A DNA stretch of 64,000 nt, from the NCBI GenBank assembly GCA_025766275.1, contig JAFKAC010000187.1, positions 1 through 64,000 on the forward strand. The letters are read 5' to 3'. The position numbers were made by a program, and so were the translations under genes. Under the pieces are notes generated by a model, which searched no databases, was not told the origin of the DNA, and saw only the letters and a list, made by a program, of their open reading frames with translations. This DNA comes from Lactarius indigo (taxonomy: Eukaryota > Basidiomycota > Agaricomycetes > Russulales > Russulaceae). This document shows positions 47,564 through 59,639 of this stretch, piece after piece. Within the stretch, counting starts at the first letter, position 1. Each line of letters starts with the position of its first letter.

Positions 47564-47928
47564 GCGGGCGTGCGGGTTTTACTAATTGGGGAGCGGGTCG
47601 CAGCAAGCTGTGCTATAATCCCGTCAGACCTAACTAAAAATTCGTATACTCTTCCCATCTTTTTTGCTTGTTGTGCGTTCTCCTCACGTTCCACGATTCC
47701 TTTCTATCCTCTTCTCCAATGCAGACATCTCCCCCGTTCTTGTGTCGTATCTCGGATCCGAGTTCTCATTTCCGTACACCATTACCGAGCGTGCGACCAC
47801 TGCGGCGTGCGCCCTTTGAACTACGCGTTCTCTAGAGCTCGGGCAGGTATCTTAGTCCACATATTCCCTTCGCATGGTATACGTAATGGCAATGAGAATT
47901 CTTCAACTATTATTACAGAGCAAGTTAA
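47564..47928. other. Intergenic, convergent 3' ends of ARF1 and SEC15
   Basis: 365 nt between two genes that converge, holding both 3' UTRs; no gene seen. Confidence 0.45.
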
Positions 47929-50848
47929 TCAGCGGCCCTCGCCTGGGAACAGCCTGCCCACTGCATCTGCTTCCTTCCGTCTCTTCTCGCCCCTCTCACG
48001 GGATCGTTGATCTCGACAACTTGCGCCATAACGTGCTAGCTTCTCGAGCACGGCCGTGAGCTTCTTTGGCTTAACGTGTACGAACGTCGTTTGGCGCCGC
48101 GATGGTACGAGGAATTCGGCGACAGCATCAGAGAGGACGATCAATGTTGTCTATGGAAAGTTAACGGTTTTTGAGAAAATTGAGAAAGAGGTGTGGATGG
48201 ATGGACGTACAGCACGCAGCTCGGAGAAGAGCGAGACGAGGTTCGCCCGGCCTGCGCTGCGGAACTGCTCCTCGAGGAAATCAACATCCACGAGGACGTT
48301 CGCCATCGCGTTTTCGTTCATCATGGCAGTATTGCGGTCCGTGAGGAAATCCTAAACAAGAAAAACAAAGAGTTTATTTATTGAGGGCCGGTCTACCCGG
48401 GGACGAGCAGACGCACCATGAGGCACTGCGCGATGTACGCCGCTGCGCCGTGGTACGCCTCATCCTTGTGCACGTCGCTGATCTGCAGCGAGTCGACGAC
48501 GGTGGTGAGCCAGTTGACGAGCTCGTAGAGGTACATGCTCGGCGCGTCCTCGCGCGTGGGGGGCGTCCAGACGTACTCGGAGAGGCCGAAAAAGTCGTCG
48601 AGCTTCAGGTTGATGAGGGTCGTGATACGCGTCGACGCGCGCGTTTGTGTCTTTCGGAAGGACGTAGCGGCGGTGAGGCGGATCGTGCCGCCGCGTTGTG
48701 CGGAGCTACGTACGTGGGGTGAGAGGCGCGCGCGAGGGGAAAATGCGCAAGATAACATACCGGATGGCAGTTATGGTGCGTTCGAGCTCAACGCAGGCAA
48801 CTTCGAAGTGTTCAAGGTTGGTTATTATTTGCGCAACCTGGGAGAGCGTCGACGTCCGGGTGAGATTCCCTCCGTAACCATCGCTGACATAATTGGAGAG
48901 GATGAGGTCGAGCGACTGCCAGGAATTTCATTAGCAATCCTCGGGGACTGAAATCTACCCACCCACCTTGCTCAACAGCTCATCGACGTTCCGATGATGT
49001 TGTGATACACCCTCGACAAACTGATAGAAGCGTTGTACGAAATCTCGGATCTAATTGTGAGTCAGCATCGGAATCAGCAGGCACTCTCGGGACGTACATC
49101 TTCGCAACAGAGATAAAAACTCTGTGACCAAGGGAAATTAAGAGGTGTTGGTGCGCTGCGATCGTTAGTACAGCAAGTGGGTTGAGGGGAGGAAAAGCGC
49201 TTACCTAGCTAGCTCTGATTGCTCAGAACCGCTAATCCAGACGACCTTCAGGACAGCTTCTTTTTCTAACGGCTTGTCGACGTGCATCGGCTGGTAATCG
49301 TCTTGCACCACGATCTAAGGAAATAACACCTAGGTAAAAGCGATAACGAGTTCTAGGAGGCAGGGCGTACGTCTCTAAAGCGTTTGCTGAACTGTCGTTC
49401 TAGTAAGGTCGCGTATCTCTCGAACAGGTGAAAGATCGCCGCATGTAGAGACGTCGTCGAGTAGTGATATGCCTTGAGAATTAAAGAGAGTCAGAATGTG
49501 CTCGCTGGACGCGTGATATGTTTATACCTCTAGAGTGAGGATAAACGCCAGTAGGGTCTCCTTCACGCGTAGATAGCTATCCGGGTCTGTCTCGTTTTTG
49601 AGTGCTCCGTCTACCGCTCCTGTAAGCCTAGTGGCAACCGCGTCCCAGAGTTCTTCTACCTCTGCATTTGACCGGAAGCCATTTGTTGTCTGGAGGATGT
49701 GAGATTCGATGATGAAGAACCCGATTATTTGTTCAGTCAGAGGGACCAGAGACGATAGTTGAAGAGGCATGGGGAGGATAAGGTCTGATTGTGCCTTTTT
49801 AATAAGTGAGTGAGGGACCTCGATATTTCCTGGGATGTGTGTACCTTGCGGTCGGCCTGATAAGACTTTCGGAGCTCATCGAGAGAGTCAAGAGTAGAGT
49901 ATATGTGAATGCTCTGATATAACGGCTTGAAGTCCACTTTCAAGGTCTCCAGTACCATATCTACTGAAGGTGTAAGACATGCGTAAAGGATGAAAGATGG
50001 GACGCACCATCAGTTGTCTCATAGCTGACGGTCTCCACTGCACTACCAACGCGGCTCAATCGAAGCATGGGGTCTTTCTCTCTACGGGACCGCCAACGCC
50101 GAGTACGGCTCTCCATGGCTTCGAGGGCAAGTTTCCCCACTTCACCAGTGAGATTACGGATCTCCAACAGCCATTGTTTGGTCGAGGCCGTGACTGCGTC
50201 CTTGATCTGCCCGCGTAGAGAAGGAAGCGACATGAGTATATGCTGGAATAACGGGGTCTGAGACAGCGACGACTGGGGCATGCTCTGAATGTCTTCCAAG
50301 GACTATATAGATGATCGTCAGGTCAGGACAAGGCAAAAAGTAAATGCACCACGCACCCGGAGAGCACTCCAATACTTGCCCTCCTTCACCATCTCACCCA
50401 CCCGATCTACGACGTCCAATATCCGCAGACTGGCTTGTAAACTGTCGATTGCTTCATCCAGATTCGTTGCCGTTTTCTTCGACTGTAACAATGCGCGCTT
50501 CTTCTCTGCGAGACCGCGTCCGATCTGTGATACAGACGAATCTAGGGTGCCAATCTTGTCGCGGAGGTTGTGTGTATAGGATTTGACGGTGAAGAGTGTC
50601 GAGACAGAAGAAATGAAATCCTGGTAGTTTTCGCTGCATATTTTCTCTATCTCGGCGTCCTTAGAGTCTATGAGGGCTTGCAAGGTGCGAAGATAAGCAT
50701 CTTGTTGTCGGTTGGTATGAATCTGCTTGATGATAGGGCCAAGTTGTTCGAGATTCTCAGATGAGGAAGACTGGTCGAGGAGGTGTATTTGCTGCAGTTG
50801 CTGGTCTACACTCTCCTGAGTAAACTGAACTTTTCTCCGCGGGGGCAT
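47929..50848 (-). CDS. SEC15: Exocyst complex subunit Sec15
   Basis: Exons on the minus strand: 50848..50357, 50302..50008, 49963..49845, 49794..49528, 49472..49371, 49314..49205, 49155..49098, 49050..48967, 48915..48761, 48705..48417, 48351..48211 and 48150..47929, giving 777 aa. Recognised segments: N-terminal helical region (KICSENYQDFISSVSTLF), SRREKDPMLRLSRVGSAVE, DFKPLYQSIHIYSTLDSLDEL, FYLCCEDIRDFVQRFYQFVE followed by GVSQHHRNVDELLSK, LKLDDFFGLSEYVWTPP, and the C-terminal FLVPSRRQTTFVHVKPKKL. Sec15 binds the Rab GTPase Sec4 on secretory vesicles and links them to the exocyst at sites of polarised growth. The ATG at 50848 is 208 nt from the divergent NUP188 start. Confidence 0.94.
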
Positions 50849-51056
50849 TTTGAGATGGTGGCCGAAGTCAAACAAATCTACCAGAGTGCGTCACCAGTTG
50901 ATCGTAGCTGGTACGACCGTGTTCTGTGGCGCGTTGATTGTTGCTTGCGGGACGCTGCGCATAGCATATAGACAGGCCATTACATAGTCGCGTGTGCGTA
51001 ACGCGTCGTCCCTGAGCGCGTTCAACAAGCATTTGTACCTCCTCCATCTCAACAAT
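50849..51056. promoter_or_regulatory. Shared divergent promoter region, SEC15 / NUP188
   Basis: Only 208 nt separate the two start codons, so both promoters and 5' UTRs must fit here or overlap the coding regions. No clear TATA box is seen. Confidence 0.5.
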
Positions 51057-54000
51057 ATGGCTGCAGAGTCATCAAAACGGTCAAAATTAATTGACGTGTA
51101 TGCCTGCTTTACCTCTTGATACGCCACCCTGACGTCCTCTCTAGGACATACCAGCAGCTTCACCTCCTTTTGTCTGGTAATGACGCGAACACGACCCCAG
51201 AGCAAGCGGAGGAGATTCTCCAAGCCCGCATCCATACCCTGAAGGACCTTCAAAATCCATTCGGAAAGCCAAATTCTGATTCTCGAAAGCGTGTGGACAG
51301 TGGTTCAGTCACACTACGCGATGGAGTCCTCGTGCGAGTCGAACAAGCAGACAAGGACTTCATATTCGCCATCAGTGCAAGGTTCAACATCGACGAAGTT
51401 GAAGCTCTTGTGCTTTTCCGGTCCTTTCTGTATAACGAAGGGAACGTCCTTCAGGAGTTGGAGTCGAATGGCGATGATGCGTTCGTGAAACGGGTCGTGG
51501 ATGCGTTCTCAATGTTCTATCACTCAGAGCGACGTTGCCTAGCACGTCTTCTTATCCCTATATTTCGTGCCCAGGAGCACGAGCCCTCGTTCTTTCACTC
51601 CCAGGCCGCAAATCTCCTTCCCCAGATCATTCCCGATGGCCCTGCTTTCATACGGGACGTGGTGACCTATTATGTGGACAAGACACGCGCCCCTCTAGAC
51701 GAAGCGTCCGCAAACGATCCAAGGCTCGCATCTCGCCGAGCAAAAGAAAACCTGCGGGACCAACTCGTCCTGCTTGAAGTGCTCTTCTGGGCAATGTGGA
51801 GCTTTGTTCCGCGCCAAGGTCCCGTCGTTGTCAAAATATACGAGACGGCATACGAGACGAACCTGGGGTCCGTTCAGCATAATGCCACGTTATTATTGGA
51901 CGAAGAAGGCGCCAGATTACAGCAGGACTGCGCTGCAGTATGGTTGCTGCTCATGATCGAGGTCCTGGAGCTTGAGACATTCTCGGATAACGGGAATCCC
52001 GACATCTCTGGCCCTCCGTCCGCGGAGGGTATGTATACGTCACATCCTGATTCCCTTCACCGCATTCACGAGTTGGTGACTTCCCATGGAGACAGCAACT
52101 ATGCCGCCGTGTACCTAGGATGGACTTTGATTGTGGCGCGCCTGGAGACCGCAGTGTTGACCCTTGACGAGTGTCCGCCGTCGTACCGGCCATTCTTTGA
52201 CTCTTTAGACGTCCAAAGAGGGCGACCATTCTCAAAAAATCGAGAACAAGTGCACACCCTTATGCTACAACGTGTTCTTGACCCAAGCACAGGGCTACTC
52301 AACCTTCTCCTTTCACTCTTGACCACTACGCCACTCTTCGTTACATCCATCGCTTGGAAGACCGACTCCTCCATTTCGGAGCCGAACGCAGTGGCCTATC
52401 GTTCCGTCGTGAAAGGTACTTTTTTTCTGTTCATACGTCATGAACCTACTTAGACGGAAATCCAGGTCTCCTCATCGCATTATCAGAACTCGTGCCGGTC
52501 GAGCTTATTCCCGAGTTTGACACATTTATCGACGTTTGGGTGGCATTGCTTGGTCAGAGTGAATCTCGATCGGTGATCGGCCTCTGCCAACAATTCTGGC
52601 AGTATGACGTGACGAAGAGTAAGGCCCGGCGTGCGATCCTAGACGTCGCGCGCTCGCGCTTCCCAGTACAGTTTACGCCGCTTTTGCGGTTACTCGGGGC
52701 CCTGACTGGTTGCGGGTTCAAAGATGCGGACCCCTTGTCTAGCATGGACCACCGCCAACAAGACCATTCGCTGTTGGAGGCGCGGGCGCAGTGCGCTCAA
52801 GAAGTTTCATACTTCTTCGAAAATTTGCCGACATACACCCAACTCATTCCTGCCAGCGCATGTACAGGCTCGCAAGCGTTGTACGAGAAGGTGCCGGAGC
52901 GATATGGTTCATCCTCAAAGTCGTTTGGCCCCTCCTACGCCAATTTAAGGCCATTGACTCTCCCCGGTGGAAGCACCCTTCCTACGCGGTCAACGGGTCG
53001 TCTCCTCAGCCAGGATGGCGAGGATTTCGTCATTGTCTCATGGCAGTTTGAACACTCTGGTTGGAAACTTCTTCTAGAAGTTTTGATCGAGTACGTTCGG
53101 CGCAAGCGTCTAATTCCTGGTCTCTCCACGCCCGCAGCAACCGCTCCAATGATGAACCGCACCACGTCTCTACCGCCCGTGGTTCTCCGTCTGGAAGATA
53201 TCGGGATAGAGCTTGATCCGAGTGGCGACAGCTCCGTTGTGGCTGTTGCGCTGGACCTCCTCCGTACTGTTATATCGGACAACCCGGTCCTCGCTTCCCA
53301 GGTCCTCAGCTCACTCGAAAATGGCGATCAGACGCCGACCACGACAAATGACGACACGCCAGACTTGGTGCAATTGACGATGCTCATTCTCGAAGACGCA
53401 CTCACGCGTTCTACGCGGCAGCGCGCCGGGACGCCCCCAGAATCAGCTCTGATCACGTCAGCGATGGGCCTACTTACCGGACTACTCTCATTACCCCGGT
53501 ATGCTCCGCGTGTATGGCTTTTTGCGCGTGCGTCGACGGCGTTGTTCGACTCCCAGCGCAGCCGCGGGGCGATGGCCGCAGAGCGCGCAGTCGGAACGTA
53601 CGCCACCACGGAAGCCCTCCTGCACCTCGTCCATGCGCTGTGGACCGAGGCGTCTGGCACGTTGCTTGTGCCACACGAGGGCAAAGCGCGCCTTATCGAG
53701 ATCAAAGAGGAAGTGCTACTTCACGCTTTACGCTTTGTTCACGTGGAGGTATGGGTCGAGCACGCAGGGTGGAAATACGCGCAGCTTGGGACACGCTTCG
53801 AGGTTGGGAGGCTCGTGTCGACCTTGTATGCCGACATCCTTGATCAAGTGCCGCCGGATAAGCAGGGCCCATTGTCACTCGTCAGCCAAGCCGTCTTCGA
53901 GGTGCTTGTATCCAAGGCAACAACTTCGAGCATCGGGCCGCTCATTTCGGCCGTCACAAGTTACGGCATCGTCTCCCGCCGCATACATGCGTCGCGTCGT

Positions 54001-57000
54001 CTGAGCGATTTGCGTGGTTTACACCTTGTTCTTCGGTCCCACCTGCACGTCATGCGCACCTGCTTGATATACAAACAACGGGTGTCTGCGGAACCGGAGC
54101 GCTGCCTGTTGGAACAAGCACTCTGTTCAAGAGGCGGTACTGACAATGGATCGTATGCCAACGGGCGACACAAGGCAGACCCTCTCGATGTCCTGACGAG
54201 TTTTGTCGAGGATCCTGTCATCGATTCGGCCGTCCCACTGGAATCCATCCGTCTGTTATACGCGCTCTGCTCTTCATTATCCGCATCGCAGTTCTCCGCT
54301 CCCTCTATGGTTGGCCACCTATCTGACCCAGAGGCAACGGTCGCGGCTTTGGTCGGGGTAGCGCGACACCCGTATCGTGATTTGGACGTCCGGCTTGGCG
54401 TATGGCGTTTTATGGCGCTCGCAGTCGAAAAAGAGCCTGCGCTGGGACACCTTTTCATCGTGGGTTACTTCCGGACACCGACGGAGGGATCTGCGGAGGG
54501 TAAAGGAAAAGGCAAACATGTGAGCGCTCTTGAGGCCGCGAGAGGAATGGTTGCACATTGGAACAACTACTGGGAGACGAACCAGCAGCTACTTTCAGCT
54601 GTTCTTGGCTTCCTAGCAGCAGTATGGCAACGCGGATGGGAACACAAGTCAACATTAGATGGTCTCAGGAAGGACGCGGAATTCTGGAGTCAGTTAGCCG
54701 GGCTTGTCAAGGAGGACATATCGCCGGCGCCGGAGTACAAGAGTAATGGTTTCGCCGACGTTGCTGGGGTTCTACGTTCTGCGTATCACGAGAGCATCTC
54801 TTCGCATTCGTACCGGGTGCTTTCTAAAGCCTTTGCAATACGGATCATCGCCCTAGATATCGACTTGGACCCAGCTCCGCCACTCACCGGGCAAAAGGCG
54901 AAACCCCAAAGTTATCGTTCTGTGGAGGGCATCTTCAAGTCCGAAGAACAGTTCTCAGATCAGCTACACGACGCAATTTTTAACGCTTTCGACCCTGCTC
55001 TACACACAGACTTCACGGAGAAAGCCAAGGGATACTTTCCTGATTTGTCCCTCGAGCATTTCGAGTCCAGGGATTTGACCGACGAACGCGAGTTGGGGGA
55101 TGACTTTGCGTTCGCCAGCCCGCTTCTCCAGATGCGGATGGAACTCTCCAACGTCGAATCCACGGACGCGACAGCGGCTCGCGCAGACGAACTCGTCCAG
55201 ACCCTTTTCTCGATCAACCTCAACCTCTCCTTGGCCTACGCGTCAACCCAATTGGGTCAGTCATGGCAAACGCTTTTGGTCAAAATTGCGCCTTTCCTGC
55301 AGGGAGACGTCAAATTCCGCCCTTCAGTGCTGTCACTTGCGGCGGCGATCTCCCCTATTATTGCGAAAGAGAAGCACTCTGGGGATATTATACTCACCAC
55401 CCATGGCGTCCGGTTGGCAATCCTTCTGGCGTTGCTGGAGCTGGCGTGGTTCTCGGGCGCCGCCATTGGAAACGAGAAACGGGAGATCGATAGCTTCGTG
55501 AAAATCATGGAGGAGACCCACGGCATCATCGTCAGCGAGTGGCTGTCACCCATAGACTCCGTGCGGAACGCGACCCAGGGACGATTCCATCGCACTCTGC
55601 TACAAATCATCTACTTCTGCGCGATGGAATGCCGAAGCTTGACCCGTCGGCGCAAGGGCCTCAGTGCTGACCACCGCTTGACCGTGTCCTCCATGATCAA
55701 CGCCACCCTTCTCTTTGTCATTGACGCTCTCCGCTTTGTCTTTGATGCCGCAAGGACTCGGTTGGACGTGGAACTGGACACAGACATGCAACTTTTGGTC
55801 GCTGTATTTGAGCAGTGTACTCGCCCAGAGATTAATCCATCGACCAGCCTTTGGCTAACGAGATGTCAGGAAACCAGCGTTCTCCAATCTAGCATGGAGC
55901 TGTTCGTGCACACGGACCTAAGCGGCTTGTCAACACTCCAGCACACCCGGGGACGAAAACAAGCTCTATACGCACCCCATCTCCTTACCTTCCACATCGC
56001 CTTCGCCAGTATCCAGTCCTCGGCAGAGCGATTAGCTAGCGAAAGGGTTCTAGTGGCTTACAGCAGTAGCAGCCTGACGACTGCCATCAGTTCCGGCCAG
56101 GTGGATGTCACCCTCCCCGAACTTCCAGGAGAGCGTAGTCCTGCCCATTGGGCGTATTGCGTCATGCTCGCCGTGGTGTCCGGCATTATCTCCTCCTTGG
56201 GTTGGCAGAAGCACTTTTTTGACGCGGAAGCGAGCGGTTTCATCCAGCTCTGTGGGAACCAGATCACGCGGGCGTTGTCGTGGACCGTGGGCGACACCCT
56301 GACCCTCTCCCTAGTCGAAGAAATGGAACGGGTGGTTAACCTATTCTACTCGATTGCTTCTTCTGCGCCGCTGGAGGGTCACCGTAACGAGACCACGCAA
56401 CGGATCCTCGCTGCCTTCAGCACGAAAGCGCTGCTTCTCCTGCAGCAACTTAACTACGCCCTATCACATCCCAACCATCTTGCGAGCCTCATCGAGCCCG
56501 TTACTGCTGAGGAACGGGCTCAGCTTGAGAAAGATAGCCGCCTGCAGCCTTCGCAGTCGCTCGCAGCAACCGAGATCATCGATCCCGTTTCTCGCCCGTT
56601 CCTGGCGAAGCTGGTGCACAGGTTCTATAACCTCACGAGCAACATCGTGTGCACCCTGATCTCCATCAGCTCTGCAGAAGACACGTTACGTGGCAGCCAC
56701 TTCCCAACCTCGCGATTCGCCCTGGTCGTACCCGTAAGTGTCGAACTTTACCTAACGAGACTGGCCTCATTTTTTTTTTTTGCAGCATTCGAAAGCGGTC
56801 CTCGGGGAACCCGCGTCTATGGGGACTCTCATCGAGCTCGCTAGTGGCACCTTGGATACCCTCGGGCACCTCATCTCGCGGCCCGCAGGGCAAGCGCTGA
56901 CGATGACCGCGCCGACACGGCCATCCGAGCGCCCGCTAGACGTACGCGCGGCGATCCTCGCTACGCGTCGGACCACCGAGGCGGTTCTATTTTACGCGAC

Positions 57001-57331
57001 GACCCAGCTGGGCGCGTGGGTGACCAATCCGGACTTGATGCTGGACGCTGGAGCTGGTGCGGACGCGGAGTCGACGGACGAGGTCGTCGGAGATAACGTG
57101 AGCTTGAACCAGAGTGAGCGCCGGGGTCCACGGCGGGAGCCGACGGTGATGACGGAACGGATGAGAAGGGGCCTGACGGGGGAAATTTCTGGCGAACTGA
57201 AGGCCGTCTTGGAGAAGGCACGGGGTCTGTTGGCGAAGAGCCAGCAGACGGCCGCGGACAAGCAGAGCGCGGTCGATATCACGAACGTCTTGTTGAGTTT
57301 CCTGAATCACAGGGTTATTGGTAGTACATAA
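51057..57331 (+). CDS. NUP188: Nucleoporin Nup188
   Basis: Exons 51057..51097, 51145..52415, 52466..56733 and 56786..57331 join to 2041 aa. The first exon supplies MAAESSKRSKLIDV, then TYQQLHLLLSG follows. Nup188-type features: KDFIFAISARFNIDEVEALV.. FRSFLYNEG, then LVLLEVLFWAMWSFVP, PVVVKIYETAYETN, NATLLLDEEGARLQQDCAAV, and ELVTSHGDSNYA. The C-terminal part has TRRTTEAVLFYATTQLGAWV and GLTGEISGELKAVLEKARGL. It is a large alpha-solenoid scaffold of the nuclear pore inner ring. Exon 3 is 4.27 kb without an intron, in contrast to neighbouring intron-rich SEC15. Identification is by overall pattern of the fungal family; Nup192 is the main alternative but fits less well. Confidence 0.88.
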
Positions 57332-57515
57332 TTCTATCTACGCTATGTATAAACAAACAGCTTGCGTCACTGGCAGTATTTAAATATTGACATCTTTTCC
57401 AATCCGACGATACAAGGTCAAAAAGGGCGTTAAAGCCACATAACATAACGGGTATTCGTAAACAATAAAATTACGAGGCAGAAGCATAAAGTAAGGAAGA
57501 CATTATCGCGGACAT

Positions 57516-59639
57516 TCATTCATCCAGTGGGTCACAATAGGCATGCAGGTGCTGGCCTTCGAACAGGGGCAAGAAGTGCTCGGACCATTTCAAGTCGGCG
57601 GGCCTAATAGTCAACAGGCGTTAGTTCGTATCGGATGGGGTCAGGTGGCTGGCACCGTGTGGTTCTTACTTTTCCAGATCTGCGCGAACGTCGAAGCGAC
57701 GGAAGAGATACGCGAGGGTGAGATAGAGCTCGCAATAGCCCAGGCTGGTTGGAGTCATACAGTAAGTACGCGAAGGTAGACGATTTGGGGGGCGGGCGTT
57801 GGCGCTCACTTTATGCCAAGACAACTCCGTGGGCCCTTCGAGAACGCGACTAGGCAATTGTCTAGCGCCTTTGATCCCGGCTGGAGCCAGCGGTCGGGGA
57901 AGAACTCGTGTGGCCGAGAGAAGATCTGTTCGGAAAAGTGGAGGAAAAGAGGGCTCTGACTCACGACCGTCTGTTTTTGGTAACAAAGTTAATCAGGGGC
58001 ACTGACACAAAAAAGACGGGGGAAGAGTGCGAGAAACACGGACCCCGCCTGGTATTCTGACGCCAGCGATTACGGCGCCAGACGGTGGGACGACGCGCGG
58101 AAGGCCGGCTGGGACGGCTGGCGCGATTCGTAACATCTCTTTGATAACTGCAGTCTGCTCCGTTTTAGATCAGGAAACGCGGTCTAGACTGATACTAAGG
58201 AGAGTAACTTGCGAGGAAGGGAAGCTTTTCAAGCTCCTCGTAGCTGGGCGGATTGTCGAGGACAGGCCACACGCCCCGGACTTCGTCCACCAGTGTCTGT
58301 TTTACTTCGGGGTTGCGCAGTAGGTGATAGACACCTGTCATAAGCACGGTGCCGACCGTGTGAGATCCCGCGCTAAATAGAACTTCTGCCTCGTGCAGGA
58401 GTTGCTGCGCAGTGGGAACGGAATGCCCCTTGATGGCCTCTGGGTCCAGCAACTCGCGGTAGATGATGCGGTGGGGCGCATCGTCCATCGCCTGGGGGCT
58501 TCGCAGGATGGTCTCTATCTGATTCTTGAGCGCCTGAATTTTTTTTTTTGAATATTAAGATTAGACAGAGATGCTGACAAATAGATGGCATCGCTGGCTT
58601 ACCTTCCGGAAAGTAAGTAATCCTTTCAGCGCAGGGGAGATCCAGGTGATTAAAGGAGGGGGGAAGCTGCGCAGCAACCAGATTACAATGTCAGAGAACT
58701 TCCGTAGTGTGACGGTGTCCATGGCGATGTCAAAGCCGAGGACGATGTCCCCACGGAAATCTGGGGAAGATAGCTGGTCGAAAGAGGTAGCGAAACAGAA
58801 ATTGGTGATCGTGTCGGCACTGAAACACTGAAAGCCGAGATACAAGTTGCTGGACTTCCCTGATCGTCCCATTCCCATAAGCATCACGCACAACCCAACT
58901 ATAGGGTGAGGCAAAGAACGTACCTTCCCTGTTTTGAGCCTTGAGGCGGTCGCAGAATTGGTCCAACTGGAGAGCGCATGTGAAATTAGCTCGAGATGAC
59001 GCATGCAACATGGGAAATAGACTCGTACGAGGCTTCGAATAAGGTGCTGCAATTCGGAAATGGACTTCCTGGAAAAGAAATTGGATAACAGCGCCCTGCT
59101 GTGCTTCGATTTGAGGTAGTCACTCTGCGCAAAGAACGCTTCGCCCACATCGAAGGCACGGTAGTAATTGTGGTCCTTGTCCCACTTGTTTTGCGCACTG
59201 TAGATCTCGTTGTACGCAGTTGGGTGGGAAAAGTGGAGCTGAGCGGAATGATTGGGAACACAAGGCGTGAACACGTCAGCCGTCTGCTACGACGACACGA
59301 AACAGGGCGCCTACCTCGTTCGGGGAGATCCGCACGACACCGCCTAAGCCAGCCGTCAAGATTAATGTGATGGTTAGAAGAAGGTCAGTGTTGACAAGCC
59401 TCACCATATTTCCGATGGAGCTCTGCTCGCAAGTCAGCAAGGCTGACACGCTTCACAAGCTCCATATATGCAAGCCATAGTCTTGTACATGCCGCACCGC
59501 GCGGACCAGGGAAGTGTGAGAGAGGGTGGAAGAAGAGGTTGTAGGTAACCCGAAGGAGGCCGTAGCACAGCGAGACGGTAGCGGCCACCACCAGACCGAG
59601 TTGGAAGGAGGGAAGGAAGGGAAACACGTGGACATTCAT
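57516..59639 (-). CDS. Cytochrome P450 monooxygenase
   Basis: Exons on the minus strand: 59639..59405, 59343..59315, 59238..59029, 58966..58924, 58859..58603, 58533..58209, 58147..58044, 57970..57810, 57744..57670 and 57603..57516, giving 508 aa. N-terminal membrane anchor at about residues 10-38 (LGLVVAATVSLCYGLL), proline-rich hinge FPGPRG, I-helix AGSHT (about 313-317), ExxR as EMLR (370-373), FFPDRW, and heme loop FSKGPRSCLG with Cys at about 451. All catalytic motifs are intact. The style (FFHPLSHFPGP, GVVRISPNELHFSHPTAYNE) is that of fungal ER P450s related to trichodiene-oxygenase/benzoate-hydroxylase-type clans; the substrate is unknown. The intron after PFLA uses a gttact donor. No biosynthetic partner gene is adjacent. 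Confidence 0.9.

Noticed and set aside
53961..54458. Long minus-strand and alternative-frame ORFs within NUP188
   Set aside because: High GC third positions in NUP188 produce open shadow frames; the + frame is continuous and matches the family.
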